DNA from: Atherinomorus stipes
Taxonomy: Eukaryota > Chordata > Actinopteri > Atheriniformes > Atherinidae
Direction: 5' to 3'
Assembly: GCA_023101725.1 (NCBI GenBank)
Contig: JALJCO010013407.1
Coordinates: 156,319 to 220,318 of the forward strand
DNA length: 64,000 nt
This document shows positions 35,153 through 45,549 of the stretch, piece by piece. How positions within the stretch are numbered: the stretch's first letter is position 1; each line of letters begins with the position of its first letter. Both the position numbers and the translations under genes were made by a program. The notes under the pieces are model-generated. The model was not told where the DNA came from. It worked only from the letters and a program-made list of their open reading frames with translations, and made no database searches.

Positions 35153-37736
35153 CTGTTTTATATTTTTATTATTATTATGGATGTGTACAACAACAAAACA
35201 GGTGGACCCTCATTCTCTGGCACACTTGGTATCAAACATATGTGTAAACACCATTTGTATTTTACATTTCTTTTAGAACCAGTAACAAGGAGAAAGAAAA
35301 ACAAAGGAGATATCAAGTATAACAAAAGCTACACAGATAATAGGTGATTTATCTTTTTGTTGTTGTTACGGAATTCAGTATGCGCCAGATAAATAAACTG
35401 GTCTTATACTTGAATCGAGAGAAGGAAAAGAAGAGAGAGAAAAGAAGAAAGAAAGAGAGAGAGAAAAAATAAATAAATAAATAAATAAATAAAGGGGCAA
35501 AGAAGGAAGTAAAGGGGTGGGGGGTTGGTTACATTTTTGCAAACAAATCTATAAGAGGTTGCCATTTCTTGTAAAACATGTTCACAGTTCCCTTCTTTGA
35601 GTATCTAATTTTCTCTAATTTTAAGAAGGACATGATCTCATTAAGCCATTGTGTGCTGGAAGGAGCTGTCGTGGATTTCCAGTTAAGGAGAAGATGACGC
35701 TTAGCAACTACAGAGGTGAAGGCTATTACTTCCAGGTCTGTGTTAGAAAATCGGGTGTGGTGTTCTGGAAGGCCAAAGATACTAACATGTGGTGACATGT
35801 CAATAGTTTTTGACAGTGTCTTGGACATGACATCAAAGTAAGTTTTCCAAAAATTTGCCAGTGTTGGACATAAGAAAAACGTGTGTGCAAGATTACAGGG
35901 TGAGCCTCCACACCTGTCACAAACATCCACTGTGTTATGAAAAATCTGTGCTAGTTTTGTTTTTGAGTAATGACACCTAAATACAACTTTAAACTGTATC
36001 AGGGTCAAGCGGGCACAAATAGAGATTCTGTGAATGAACTTCAGTACGGATTCCCACCAATGTTGATCCAGGACCGAACCTAGTTCACGCTCCCATGCTT
36101 CTTTTGTGTTGGAGGTTAAGTTATCATCGTAGGACTGAATAGAATTGTAGACTTTTGAAATTAACGACCTTTTTGAAGGATTGATTTGTAAAAGTTCATC
36201 CCATGGCTGCTCAGTTGGAAGATGGGGGAAGTTGGGGAACAAAGATTTCGCACAGTTCCTCACCTGAAAATATCTAAAAAGATTGGAGGGTGCAAGGTCA
36301 AATTCAGCTGAGAGGTTTGTGAAGGAGCAAAAGACCCCTTCCTTATAGAAATCTTTAAAGCATTTCAGTCCCTTATTCTGCCATGAGGAAAATGTGGCAT
36401 CTGTAAATGCGGGTTTGAAAATAGGGTTTTTTAACAGTGGGGTCGAAACTGTAGGGGCATTAAACTTAAATGCCTTCCTAAACTGGAACCATATTTTAAG
36501 AGTTGCAGCAACCACTGGGTTGCAAGTAAGGCCAGAGGGGTTTGCAATGATTGGGCCAGTTAATATTGCATAGAGAGAGACAGTAGGACATGACTGCATC
36601 TCCAACTGGCACCAAAGTACATTCATAGACTTGGACCAAAGTATAATTTTGGTCATAGTCACAGCCCAGTAATAGTACTGAAAATTCGGCAGAGAAAGGC
36701 CACCATAGAATTTACAATGCTGAAGTGTTTTTTGTTTAACTCTGGGTGTTTTGCCAGCCCATAAAAAGTGACTAATTGTTGAATCCACAGTTTTAAAAAA
36801 CTCTTTGGCAGGAATACAGGCAAACACAGGAACAGAAATAAGAATTTTGGTAAGATGTTCATCTTAACCGTATTTATCCTCCCGATTAAGGAAAGAGGGA
36901 GACAACTCCATCTTTGAAAATCAGCTTTGACCTCACCCAAAAGGGGAAGAAAATTTTCAGAGTAAAGAGATTTAAAAAATCTGGTTATGTTAATCCCAAG
37001 ATATTTAAACCCAGAGCTATTAATTTTGAAAGGAATGTCAGATTGAGAAAGGTGCATTGCTAGTTTATTGACAGGGTAACATTCACTCTTTGCAATGTTA
37101 ACTTTGTACCCTGAAAACAGACCAAACCTCCGAAAGAAAGAAACAATAGCAGGACAAGCATTTACTGGGTTGGTAACATATAATAACAAGTCATCCGCAT
37201 ATAGCGATAGTTTGAATTCCGCATGAGATCTGACGATACCATTAAAACTGGAGGAGGACCTCAAATAAATGGATAAAGGCTCTATTGCAAGCGCGAACAG
37301 GAGGGGAGACAAGGGACAACCCTGTCTGCAGCCTCTTTTTAAAGAAAAGTATCCAGAATGAATATCATTAGTGGTAATACTAGCACATGGGGATGTATAA
37401 AGAAGACGTATCCAAGATATAAAATTTTCACCAAATCCAAATTTTGACAGGGTCGCGAATAAAAAGCTCCATTCGACCCGGTCAAATGCCTTTTCGGCGT
37501 CAACTGATATTACTATTTCAGGCACAGTTGATGATCCTTTTGTGTAGATTACATTTAGCAAAGTGCGAACATTATCGTAGAGTCGGCGACCTTTTATAAA
37601 GCCGGTTTGTTCCATAGAGATAATGGATGGTAGAACATTTTCTAGTCGGCGAGCTAAGGCTTTTGCAAGAATCTTTGTGTCAACATTCATTAATGAAATT
37701 GGTCTGTAGGAGGTACAAAGATCAGGATCCTTGTCC
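35153..37736 (-). mobile_element. L1-clade LINE, 5'-truncated, with 15-bp TSD
   Basis: A minus-strand LINE lies between perfect copies of GATTGCCTCATTTTT at 35138-35152 and 37737-37751. Next to the left copy, the minus strand ends in an A-rich tail (AATAATAATAAAAATATAAA), the expected 3' end of a target-primed insertion. The 5' end is truncated within the reverse transcriptase domain. The 3' UTR (35153-35528) includes a polypyrimidine tract on the LINE sense strand at about 35400-35520 and (TTTA)n at 35467-35493. The total is 2,584 bp. It is probably not very old, since the duplication is perfect. Confidence 0.9.
35529..37735 (-). pseudogene. L1-type ORF2 reverse transcriptase and C-terminus
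   Basis: The minus-strand reading from 37735 gives reverse transcriptase motifs in order: YRPISLMNVDTKILAKALAR, EQTGFIKGR, motif A with VISVDAEKAFDRVEW, motif B GCRQGCPLSPLLFALAIEP, motif C LSLYADDLLLY, motif D GYKVNIAKSE and motif E FKYLGINI. A +/-1 shift near 36791-36803 (an A/T homopolymer) moves the reading into a second frame, starting STISHFLWAGKTPRVK. That frame contains the C-terminal Cys/His motif CDRCGGSPCNLAHTFFLCP and stops at 35529. The endonuclease domain is missing by truncation. The amino acids at the very start (MLKMRQS) come from the flanking duplication, not the LINE. Confidence 0.92.
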
Positions 37737-38155
37737 GATTGCCTCATTTTTAACAAGGATAGCTAAGGATATACTTTCTCTCTCTCTCTCTTGCTCGCTC
37801 TCTTGTTGAGCTGTGCTGTCTGAAATAATTGGCTTCAGTGGAAGAGAGGAAAGAATTCCTAAAGGGCTTGATGTAAAAGGAAGGAACACAACTTTTCCTA
37901 AGTGATGACTCATCATCTTCACAACACAAGTCATCAAGGTCTGAAATGTTAAGATTATTGGAAGTGAAAAGGTCAATTATTCAACATATTCAACAAATGG
38001 GGCAGCTGTCTTCTTAAAACATAAATACACAGCGGAATCATTCAGTCAATTGTTCCTTCATGGAATCCCAACATGAAAAGTGAAGGTTTGGAAAACCCAC
38101 ACTTTATTCATACTGGCCTCCCATGTCAACTGGAGGTCATGCAGTGAACTGGAAT

Positions 38156-38260
38156 CTTATCCAGGGTGTTACTCTGCCTTCTGTCCAGTGCGTGCTGGGA
38201 CAGACTCCAGCTCCAATCCCCTTCAACAATCCTGAATGGGATTAAGCGTGTGTGGAAAAA
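38156..38260 (+). mobile_element. LINE 3'-tail fragment
   Basis: CTTATCCAGGGTGTTACTCT, GTGCGTGCTGGGACAGACTC and CAATCCTGAATGGGATTAAG follow the order of the widespread fish LINE 3' end (consensus CCAGGGTG...GCTGGGATAGGCTCCAGC...CCTGAA..GGATAAG). It is degraded, with no tail and no duplication. Confidence 0.6.
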
Positions 38261-38339
38261 GAGAAGAAACGCTGTCAGTTTCAATGTGGTCAACTGGTGC
38301 TTTGCAATTAACTGGCCGTTTGACCGGCTGACCAACTGA

Positions 38340-38765
38340 GCCAGCTCAGGAGAATCCAGGCTCAGCCACTCGGTGTTTATATGAGGCCCCGCTGGAACAA
38401 AGCAGTGATGAGAGAGCCATTATTGACACAGGCCTTGGGGCAGCACAGAAGCAATAAGAGGAAATAAAACGTGACAGGATATAATCTCAGTTTGCCCTGC
38501 CTCTGTGGGAAAAGCCATAATCAGTATATATTGGATCATGAAGTATGTATGATTCCACCGAGCTCCTGCGATGTCATTGGCTCGTTATAACCTTGGGCAA
38601 CCACAGGATATTGATGCTATTCTGTAGAAGGGTCATCGTTCCTCAAAGCCAAGTGAGGGTGAAATCAACATGACCTCTGCTCCTGCCGAGCTCTGGACTT
38701 TATAAAGCATTGGAGAGAAGAGGAAGAAAAGGGGAGTGACCTCAAACATACAGAGGAAGGCTGAA
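38340..38765. other. Non-repetitive stretch, possible regulatory DNA
   Basis: Sequence of balanced composition with no repeat signature lying between transposon fragments. Features such as GCCATTATTGACACAGGCC and CCTCAAAGCCAAGTGAGGG look like ordinary unique DNA. Conservation cannot be judged without alignments. Confidence 0.2.
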
Positions 38766-39330
38766 TTAAAGGGGTAGTTCAGGATTTTCGACATACAGCT
38801 TCATTTTTTAGTCAGCCAGGGTAATACTTATCACTGGAGACAGCTTCAACATGCTTCATTTAGGGCTGGACAATTAATCGAATTTTAATCGTGATTTCAA
38901 TTTTGCCTTTTCACAATTACAAAAACACTGTGATCGAAGAAAAACAACTAATCCTAAAGTGAACAGACTGGTGGAGTTATAGGGCTGAGGGAGTATCGAA
39001 CAGGAATGCATGTAGACTTTTCATTTTAATTTCTATTATTATTTTAAATAATCTTATTTTACTCCTTGTTTCTAATTTATTTCCAGTTTTGTTTTGTTTT
39101 TTTTAAAGTTATATTTGAAGTTGAGTTTTGGTGGTTCAATAAACACTATAAAATCAATGAATAATCATGTATATTAATTGTGATTTCAATATCAGTCAAA
39201 ATAATCGTGATTATAATTTTTTCTATAATCGTCCAGCCCTAGCTTCATTCCGTTATTCTAGCTGCAGGAGGTCGCAGATGCTCATGCTAGTGCAAGTCGA
39301 TAGATATTGTGCTACCTGTTATTAAACACA
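38766..39330. mobile_element. TTAA-type MITE fragment split by a hAT element
   Basis: The left end TTAAAGGGGTAGTTCAGG begins at 38766 and is a well-known teleost MITE terminus. The inner sequence resumes after the hAT insertion with TTCTAGCTGCAGGAGGTCGC. The right terminus was not identified, so the end coordinate is approximate. Confidence 0.5.
38861..39241. mobile_element. hAT MITE with perfect 8-bp TSD
   Basis: It starts TAGGGCTGGACAATTAATCG and ends TAATCGTCCAGCCCTA. GCTTCATT flanks it at 38853-38860 and 39242-39249. Subterminal AATCGTGATT repeats are in both arms. It is 381 bp long with no coding frame. Confidence 0.92.
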
Positions 39331-39409
39331 ATATTGTCCACCCCACAGAACACCCAAGGTAAATCAGTTATCATGCAAGACTATCTGTGGAAATGCCTGT
39401 GTTAAGAAC

Positions 39410-39504
39410 CCTGTATTGTTGGATATTCAATACATGGTGGTCACGGTTCAATACACACCTGTATTGAGCGGTTTGATACGAATACATGTATTGTTGCCCC
39501 CCTA
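39410..39504. mobile_element. hAT 3'-end fragment
   Basis: The segment ends ATGTATTGTTGCCCCCCTA, the complement of the TAGGGGTGCAACAATACA terminus class. The opposite end is not present, so this is a truncated copy. Confidence 0.45.
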
Positions 39505-39524
39505 ACTGATATGATCCCTGGAGG

Positions 39525-39690
39525 GGAAATTAGGGCTCTGCATTTTACCCATCTCTGAATTAGAGAGCAGTGGGCTGCTACTTGAGGTGCCCGGGGAGCA
39601 GTCGGTGGGGTTGGCAACCTTGCTCAGGGGCCCACAGTGGTTAGCCTGGGTGCCGTGTTAGGGACTTGAGCCCTGACACGGCAAGCCTTC
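39525..39690 (+). repeat. Dispersed repeat fragment, unclassified
   Basis: CTGCATTTTACCCATCTCTG, GAGAGCAGTGGGCTGCTAC, GTGCCCGGGGAGCAGTCGGT and CTTGCTCAGGGGCCCACAGT match, in order, a dispersed sequence I recall from many fish loci. Its transposon class is unknown to me. Confidence 0.45.
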
Positions 39691-39699
39691 ATTATGTCT

Positions 39700-39758
39700 T
39701 TAACCTTTTAAAATCTGGAGGGGTCCAAAAAAAATAGGCTTGGGGCTCAAAGGGTTAA
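39700..39758. mobile_element. Tiny TTAA-flanked MITE remnant
   Basis: TTAACCTTTTAAAATC at the left and CTCAAAGGGTTAA at the right give short imperfect inverted repeats with TTAA ends only 59 bp apart. This fits a piggyBac-type element with a large internal deletion. Confidence 0.4.
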
Positions 39759-40587
39759 CCTGTCTTTTAAACTAGAAAACATCTAGTGGGTTTACCTTCA
39801 CCTTACCTACAGCTATCTTATTTTGCAACTGCAGCAATCATGGCTGCATCTTATGACATTAACAAGCAACCTGATCGACAATTACATGTCAAAAACAAAA
39901 AAGTCTGTTTCCTCCCAAAACAAGCCCAAGGCTGCCGCTACAAACCAGTCGCAGTAACTGTGGGAATATCGGCATGTTTTCAAAGAAACTGCAGTGTGTG
40001 TCATCAGATGCTGTGACAACTTTGGTGGGGTGTAATATTCTGATTAAAGTGTTACACGTCAGCATAACATGATTAAGATCATCATCCCTCACGTAGGTTT
40101 GATTAGATTATTGCTTACTCAGGATTTAACCTTATTCAGATCAAAGTGATCAGAAAATGTTGTTTACATGGTGTCTTGATCAGGTTAACATCAGAACATA
40201 GCAAGACAACGCAGTGTTGGGTTGAGTATCTTATTGAAAGGATTGGGAATCGAATAACTGACTGGATGAGAGGACGAGCCATTCTACCCTCTGGCTCAAA
40301 GCCGTCCTATCGACTCCTCTATTCTCTCATGATCTCATGACTGAGGCTGTGTTCATGTCTATCTGTTGTACTTAGCTATGCTGTTAAGGATTAAAGATAT
40401 TAAACAGGTCTAAAATAAAAACAATTTAATGTGAGATAAGAATAAATGATGCAGACATTGCCAATTTGAAATCTACCGATTCAAAAGAACTGATATAAAT
40501 TTTGTATACAGACAGTCACACAACAGTAGGGCTTGCATACATAAATGTAACCACAGCACAGTGAGAAAGAATATCGCTAATGGGCAT

Positions 40588-40837
40588 TAGGGATTAACCG
40601 ATAGAGTTTTTAGGGCCAATACCGTTGCCATTATTTTCTCATCAGCCTCAGCCGATGGCTGATGTAACCTGCCGCGATATTTAGGGCCAATACTGCATTT
40701 GACCCCAAAATTTATATAAAGGACACAATTAAAAATAATTTAAAAAACTCTTAAAATAAAAAAGAAACAAAGCACTTCAAATAAGTATATAAAAGAGAAA
40801 CAGTGCACTTGTAACAATACCAAAAGAAACATTAAAC

Positions 40838-40930
<93 letters not shown>

Positions 40931-41075
40931 GTATACACACATATATCATGCCGAGTGGGTGTATTGGCCAACATCCCTGACGTATCAGCTGATGCTGATA
41001 CCAGCAAAATAAAACGGAAATATCAGCTTAACATGTTGGCTGGCCGATGTATCGGTCTATACTTATTGGAAAGTA
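40588..41075. mobile_element. hAT-like element with internal AT microsatellite
   Basis: The left end TAGGGATTAACCGATAGAG and the right region GGCCGATGTATCGGTCTATA, with GATATCAG-like subterminal repeats (GTATCAGCTGATGCTGATAC), resemble the fish hAT class whose ends read TAGGGATGCACCGATATATC. No matching 8-bp duplication was found and the right tip is diverged. A long AT repeat has expanded inside. Confidence 0.55.
40843..40932. repeat. Long (AT)n microsatellite
   Basis: About 90 bp of nearly pure alternating AT with one interruption near 40914 (ATACAT), followed by GTATACACACATATAT. Confidence 0.95.
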
Positions 41076-44000
41076 GCCTACTATTTTATTTAAGCCTATT
41101 AAAAAGCAGTATAAATACTTCATCTCCGTCTTTAAGAATACTTGAAAGGCCTTTTTGGAAGTTTGGAATGAACCCATGAAACAGTAAATTATAGCTCATC
41201 ATCACAAATCAAGAATAAATTGATCGCAGTGGTTAAGTGGAGCACCGGGAGGTTTCCTACGTAGACTGAAGCAGGTATGATGTCTGACCCTGGAGCTGGT
41301 CCAGACTGCTGCTGGCTGTGTCTCAGCTCTACTTCTGCTTAGCTGGCAGGGCTCCACCGAACTCCGGAGCCACTGAGGGTTGTGAAGAAGAAAGTAAGAG
41401 CTGACAAAGACAGATGCAAACCAGCGGAGGCTAACTAAACACCTTCCAAAGCTCTCATAGCTGCTTTTAATCCACTCTACTCCCAAGTGGGGATCAGTTG
41501 TTAGAAAGGAACCCAACTTGGCGCCTACATCATGCTTTAAATGCTCAGAGGACTTTCTAAGAGACTGAGGTCAGTCAGCCACACCATATTGTACAGCAAG
41601 CTCCATCTTAACTCTGTGATTAATCTGTAGCTACTCCAAGAATGTCTCAAAGGATATGGGGAGCTCATCCCTTTTGAACTGATCCCAACTTGATGTATTT
41701 CCTCTTAAACCATTAGCATTAAACAGTATCTCATACATGCAGTATTAATAGCAGTTAATTAGCAAGGCTACACCAAATGACAGACGCAGACTTTTTTGAA
41801 TAAAAGATTGTTGAAGAGTTCAGGAAAGGTCCTCGTGATGGCCTTGACAAACACTCTCATCGGCCTCTCATTACCTTCCCTCCAAGATCTTCTCCCATGA
41901 CTCCAAACCTGATATTCAATTTCACAGGCATTTCTGATTCAAAACTGTCAGGGAAATTAAATTAGACTGACCTTGTTTGAAACAAGCCCTTCAAACTGGA
42001 GGAGCTCCTTGATAAAGATGTCACAGAGTTTCCATGCAGCTGTAGGGAGAACGGCTACGTGCTCGGCACAGCTGAGAGGCATGACTCAAATCAAATCTAA
42101 TCAGCAAGGGTTTTCTCCTCCTGAGATCTCCACATCCAACTGGCTCTCATACTGTAGAGGAATAGAGGGGTAATTACTCCCATCAACACGGAGGTTGACT
42201 AACACCATGTAGTCAATCAGTATGCTCCGCCACCCTGCAGAAGAAGGACTCTGCTAATGAAAGGATGGTGGCATGAGAGTTATCCGTGAGTCTTTCCAAT
42301 TAGGCACAATTTCATGTCTAAATGATGAGTTCATGATCTGTTGACCTTTTCATTCTGTCCTTGGCATCAGTTTTATTCTCATCTCTTCCAGTTTCCCTTT
42401 CTGGTTTCATTTCTCTGCCAACATTCATTGTGAACCCTGCACTGATGACGAGGACCATTGTAGCTGCAGGCTAATACAGCTTTTCCCTCTTGAACTTGAA
42501 TCTGGGAACCCATTGAAATAGTCAGTCTGCATTAAATGATTCGGAAAGTATTTTTAGGACTTTTAGAAACTGAATTCACATCAACTGTCTAATATCTTTT
42601 TTATGTTTTATATGTTGTTACTCAACCAAACTTTGCTAAATTGGTCAGCATGAACTACTGAGTGTTAAACTAGTGAAGCAGAATTTCAGCACACAGCCAT
42701 CCAACCATTATCTACACACACTTTATCCTGTTCAGGGTCATTGAAGAGATAGATTGGGCTTCAGTATTATGAAGCCTACCTTATCTGTTGTAGAATGCAA
42801 CACAATTTGACCTGGATGGGTCACCACTTCATAAAGATAACCATTATCACTTCCACTCATACCAATGGTTTATCTGGAATCAACGCTTACTGTAACATGC
42901 AAGGATTTAAGAGGAAACCAGAACATTAAAGCACTCTGTCCACTACCAACGGAGCCATAACTAAAAGTTTAGCATCCTGCAGCTCATCAGTGGAACACTG
43001 CTTCACATGGAGCTTTGCAAACAAAAGAAAATGTTTTTTTCACTGGAAATTTATTTCCTGTAGTGATCTCCAGGGGCTCACAAGCTCTGTTTGTGCAGGT
43101 CATCAAACTAACCGCCGCAACACAAACACGTGAGCTCAGATTACAACACAAAACATCTTAGATCAGAAATTAAATTTTTTTTAAAAAGTGTGACAGAAGA
43201 GGGGAAAATGTTATAAATGATTGAGTGTTTCAGTATTCAGACTTAACTTTAAATGGGGGCAATAATGAAGCAACAAGTATTCTGGATCATCAATATGTGA
43301 GGCATTTGGAACAAATTACATTTTTGGAAAACCAGTTGAGAAGTTTTGCATATTGTGACATATTGAACATACGGCATCGCAATATATTGCAAGTATACGT
43401 CATCACAAGATCAATGTACATTTGTGTTTTAGTTTGGTTTCATTATTATCACATATACTTGCATACAGTCGTATCGGGCTATGATATGCTCAATTAAATG
43501 ACAACTGCTATGAAATTTCTTAACTTAAACTTAAAAAGAAAATTATTTTTTTTTATTTCATAAAATTTGGGATATTTACAAGATTCCATGTTAAGGTATA
43601 ATAAATAAGACATTAGCAATTTCACATTTAAAAACCTAATTTTTAGTTGTTTTTTTTAAATTGTCAACTGACTGGAAATGTTTTTACCAAAAATAGCATC
43701 AGACTGTCATGGCAAACTCTGAATGAAAAATCATCCTGTGAGGAATATGCTACCTGTCATCATGTGGTTGGTTTGAACTTCAAAACAGTTTCGGAGCTTC
43801 TGATCTAAAGGCTGCACTTGAATCTGATTAGTGGAGGGCCGTGATGTTGTTCTGTGCCCCATCTGATCGAATAATGAGACCAGATAAACAGCTGCCCTGT
43901 GACCAAAACAAACAAGCATGCTAAATTCTGCCTTTTGACCCTAAACATTTCATAGAGAAAAGTTAATATTTTGGCCTGCAGGAGGATTACGGAGCCACCA

Positions 44001-45169
44001 CACTGAAGATAAGCACAGTGGTTTGAAATGATAATCTTGAAATGTGTGGAAAATTATTTCTTTCAAGTCATTTAGAGAAATGTGTGCCAGTAGTTAACTA
44101 ATTACTAAATTCATTCAACATGGCTGCAGTGTGCTTATCTCCAAACCAACCCAGCGCTGGGTGCAAAGCTGACATGTGCAGAGCCAACATCACATTTTCA
44201 TTTCAATTACAAACTGTCCATCACATTAATGGACATCACTTCCCTCATTTTTAATCATCTTAAAATATGGCAGCAATTTCTATGACAAGCAGAAGGTTGC
44301 ATCTCTCATAATGATCACTACCACAAACAAAAAGCAATCGTATGTCAGTATGTCATGGATGCAGATCTCCATGCAAGCATCACAACTGGAAAATAAAGCT
44401 GACATATGGACAACAGTCTTTACTGCGACTCCTGATGAGACGGCAAGACATATGCTCTTATAAAGGGGACAAATGGAGCCGAGTGACAGCAGCCTCCTGC
44501 GACTCCCAGCTCAAGATTCGCAATGCAAACACGTACACACACGGTTACTCCAGGGAGGCCTCTACAGGCTCACATACATCGCTGGCCGTGCTCTTTGTCT
44601 GCTGTTTCCATGGTAACATCCCACCTCTCTCGGCAGTATATCGATGAAACGGGCTGAAAAAGCATAGAAAATAGCAGGGAGAGCTATTTCTGCTCATTAG
44701 GCACTCAGCGTGCATGGCGGCAGCAGACAGAAGCTGTTCACAGCCTTAATATCTTTTCACGCATCAACTGTCTTGAAGACTAAACTGGATCTGAAACTGG
44801 TCTCAGAAGACCGAAGGTTCTGGATCTACAGGAAAATATGAGGCAGCTTTTCACAGCTTCACTTTTTTCTTTTTTCACAGCTTCACTTTAAATCACATAT
44901 TTCAGTGACAGACATGCTCTATCAAGCCAACTGTAAAAAAGAAGATTAATCATTGTTTACAATTAGTTTGTTCATAACCATTTTCTTCTAGTGATTTTTT
45001 TTTTTTTTAAATGACAGTTACTTTGTCTACAAATTTTTCAGCATTCAATACTGAATGACGGACCTGCATCATCATTCGGTAACTCAGCGATCAGTAAGGA
45101 AGATCAGCTGTTACAATAAGACAAATCCATGTAAAGATGGAGTTATAAAATGAAAAAGCTGTTGACAGT
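41076..45169. other. No gene; one LINE-tail scrap
   Basis: Mostly unassigned. Around 42700-42745 the minus strand reads CTTCAATGACCCTGAACAGG then ATAAAGTGTG and GGTTGGATGG, a degraded 3' tail of the LINE family seen at 54.9 kb. At 43330-43400 AT-rich ATATTGTGACATATTG may be an old hAT remnant. The tandem pair TTCACAGCTTCACTTT lies near 44850-44890. A 104-codon minus frame at 41202-41516 has no recognised motif. Confidence 0.4.
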
Positions 45170-45546
45170 GTTGGTGTGTCAAGAGTGTTTTCCACTTTCT
45201 GGGAACATTTCCTAGAACAGTTTGAGGGGATGAACAGGTTCCCCGACTATGACCAAACTTTATTGAGCAGCAGTGACCACAACATCATCCCAGTTCGACT
45301 GTCACCAGCTTTGTTGTTCTCGCCTGTCTTCAAGGAGTCACTTCAGTGGATGAGGAACTTTTGATGTCATTTAGCAGATTTATTTCAGGACCTCCGCAGG
45401 TGGCAGCTGAGAAAGCTTTGCAAGGCAACATGGATAAAAATGCTGAGGACGACTTGCTTGAGCTTTTTTCAAGAATGGGATCACACTGCCTGCCCTCAAA
45501 GGACAATTCACAGGCTTCCATCTTCATTCAAAGCAGGCAGGGTTAA
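45170..45546 (+). pseudogene. Relict HECT/G2E3-like domain, frameshifted
   Basis: Two plus-strand frames join across a shift near 45315-45325. The first reads VFSTFWEHFLEQFEG and later HNIIPVRLSPALL. The second continues CLQGVTSVDEELLMSF, then AAEKALQGNMDK and EDDLLELFSRMGSHCLPSKD. The order and wording match the region before the HECT fold in teleost G2/M-phase E3 ligase-like multicopy genes, as I remember them. The frame ends soon after, at 45546. The missing Cys-containing end means it cannot be a working ligase. A retrocopy or transposon passenger is plausible. Confidence 0.5.
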
Positions 45547-45549
45547 CAC

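Noticed and set aside
40740..40949. Tyr/Ile-repeat open frame
   Set aside because: Simply the (AT)n microsatellite in translation.
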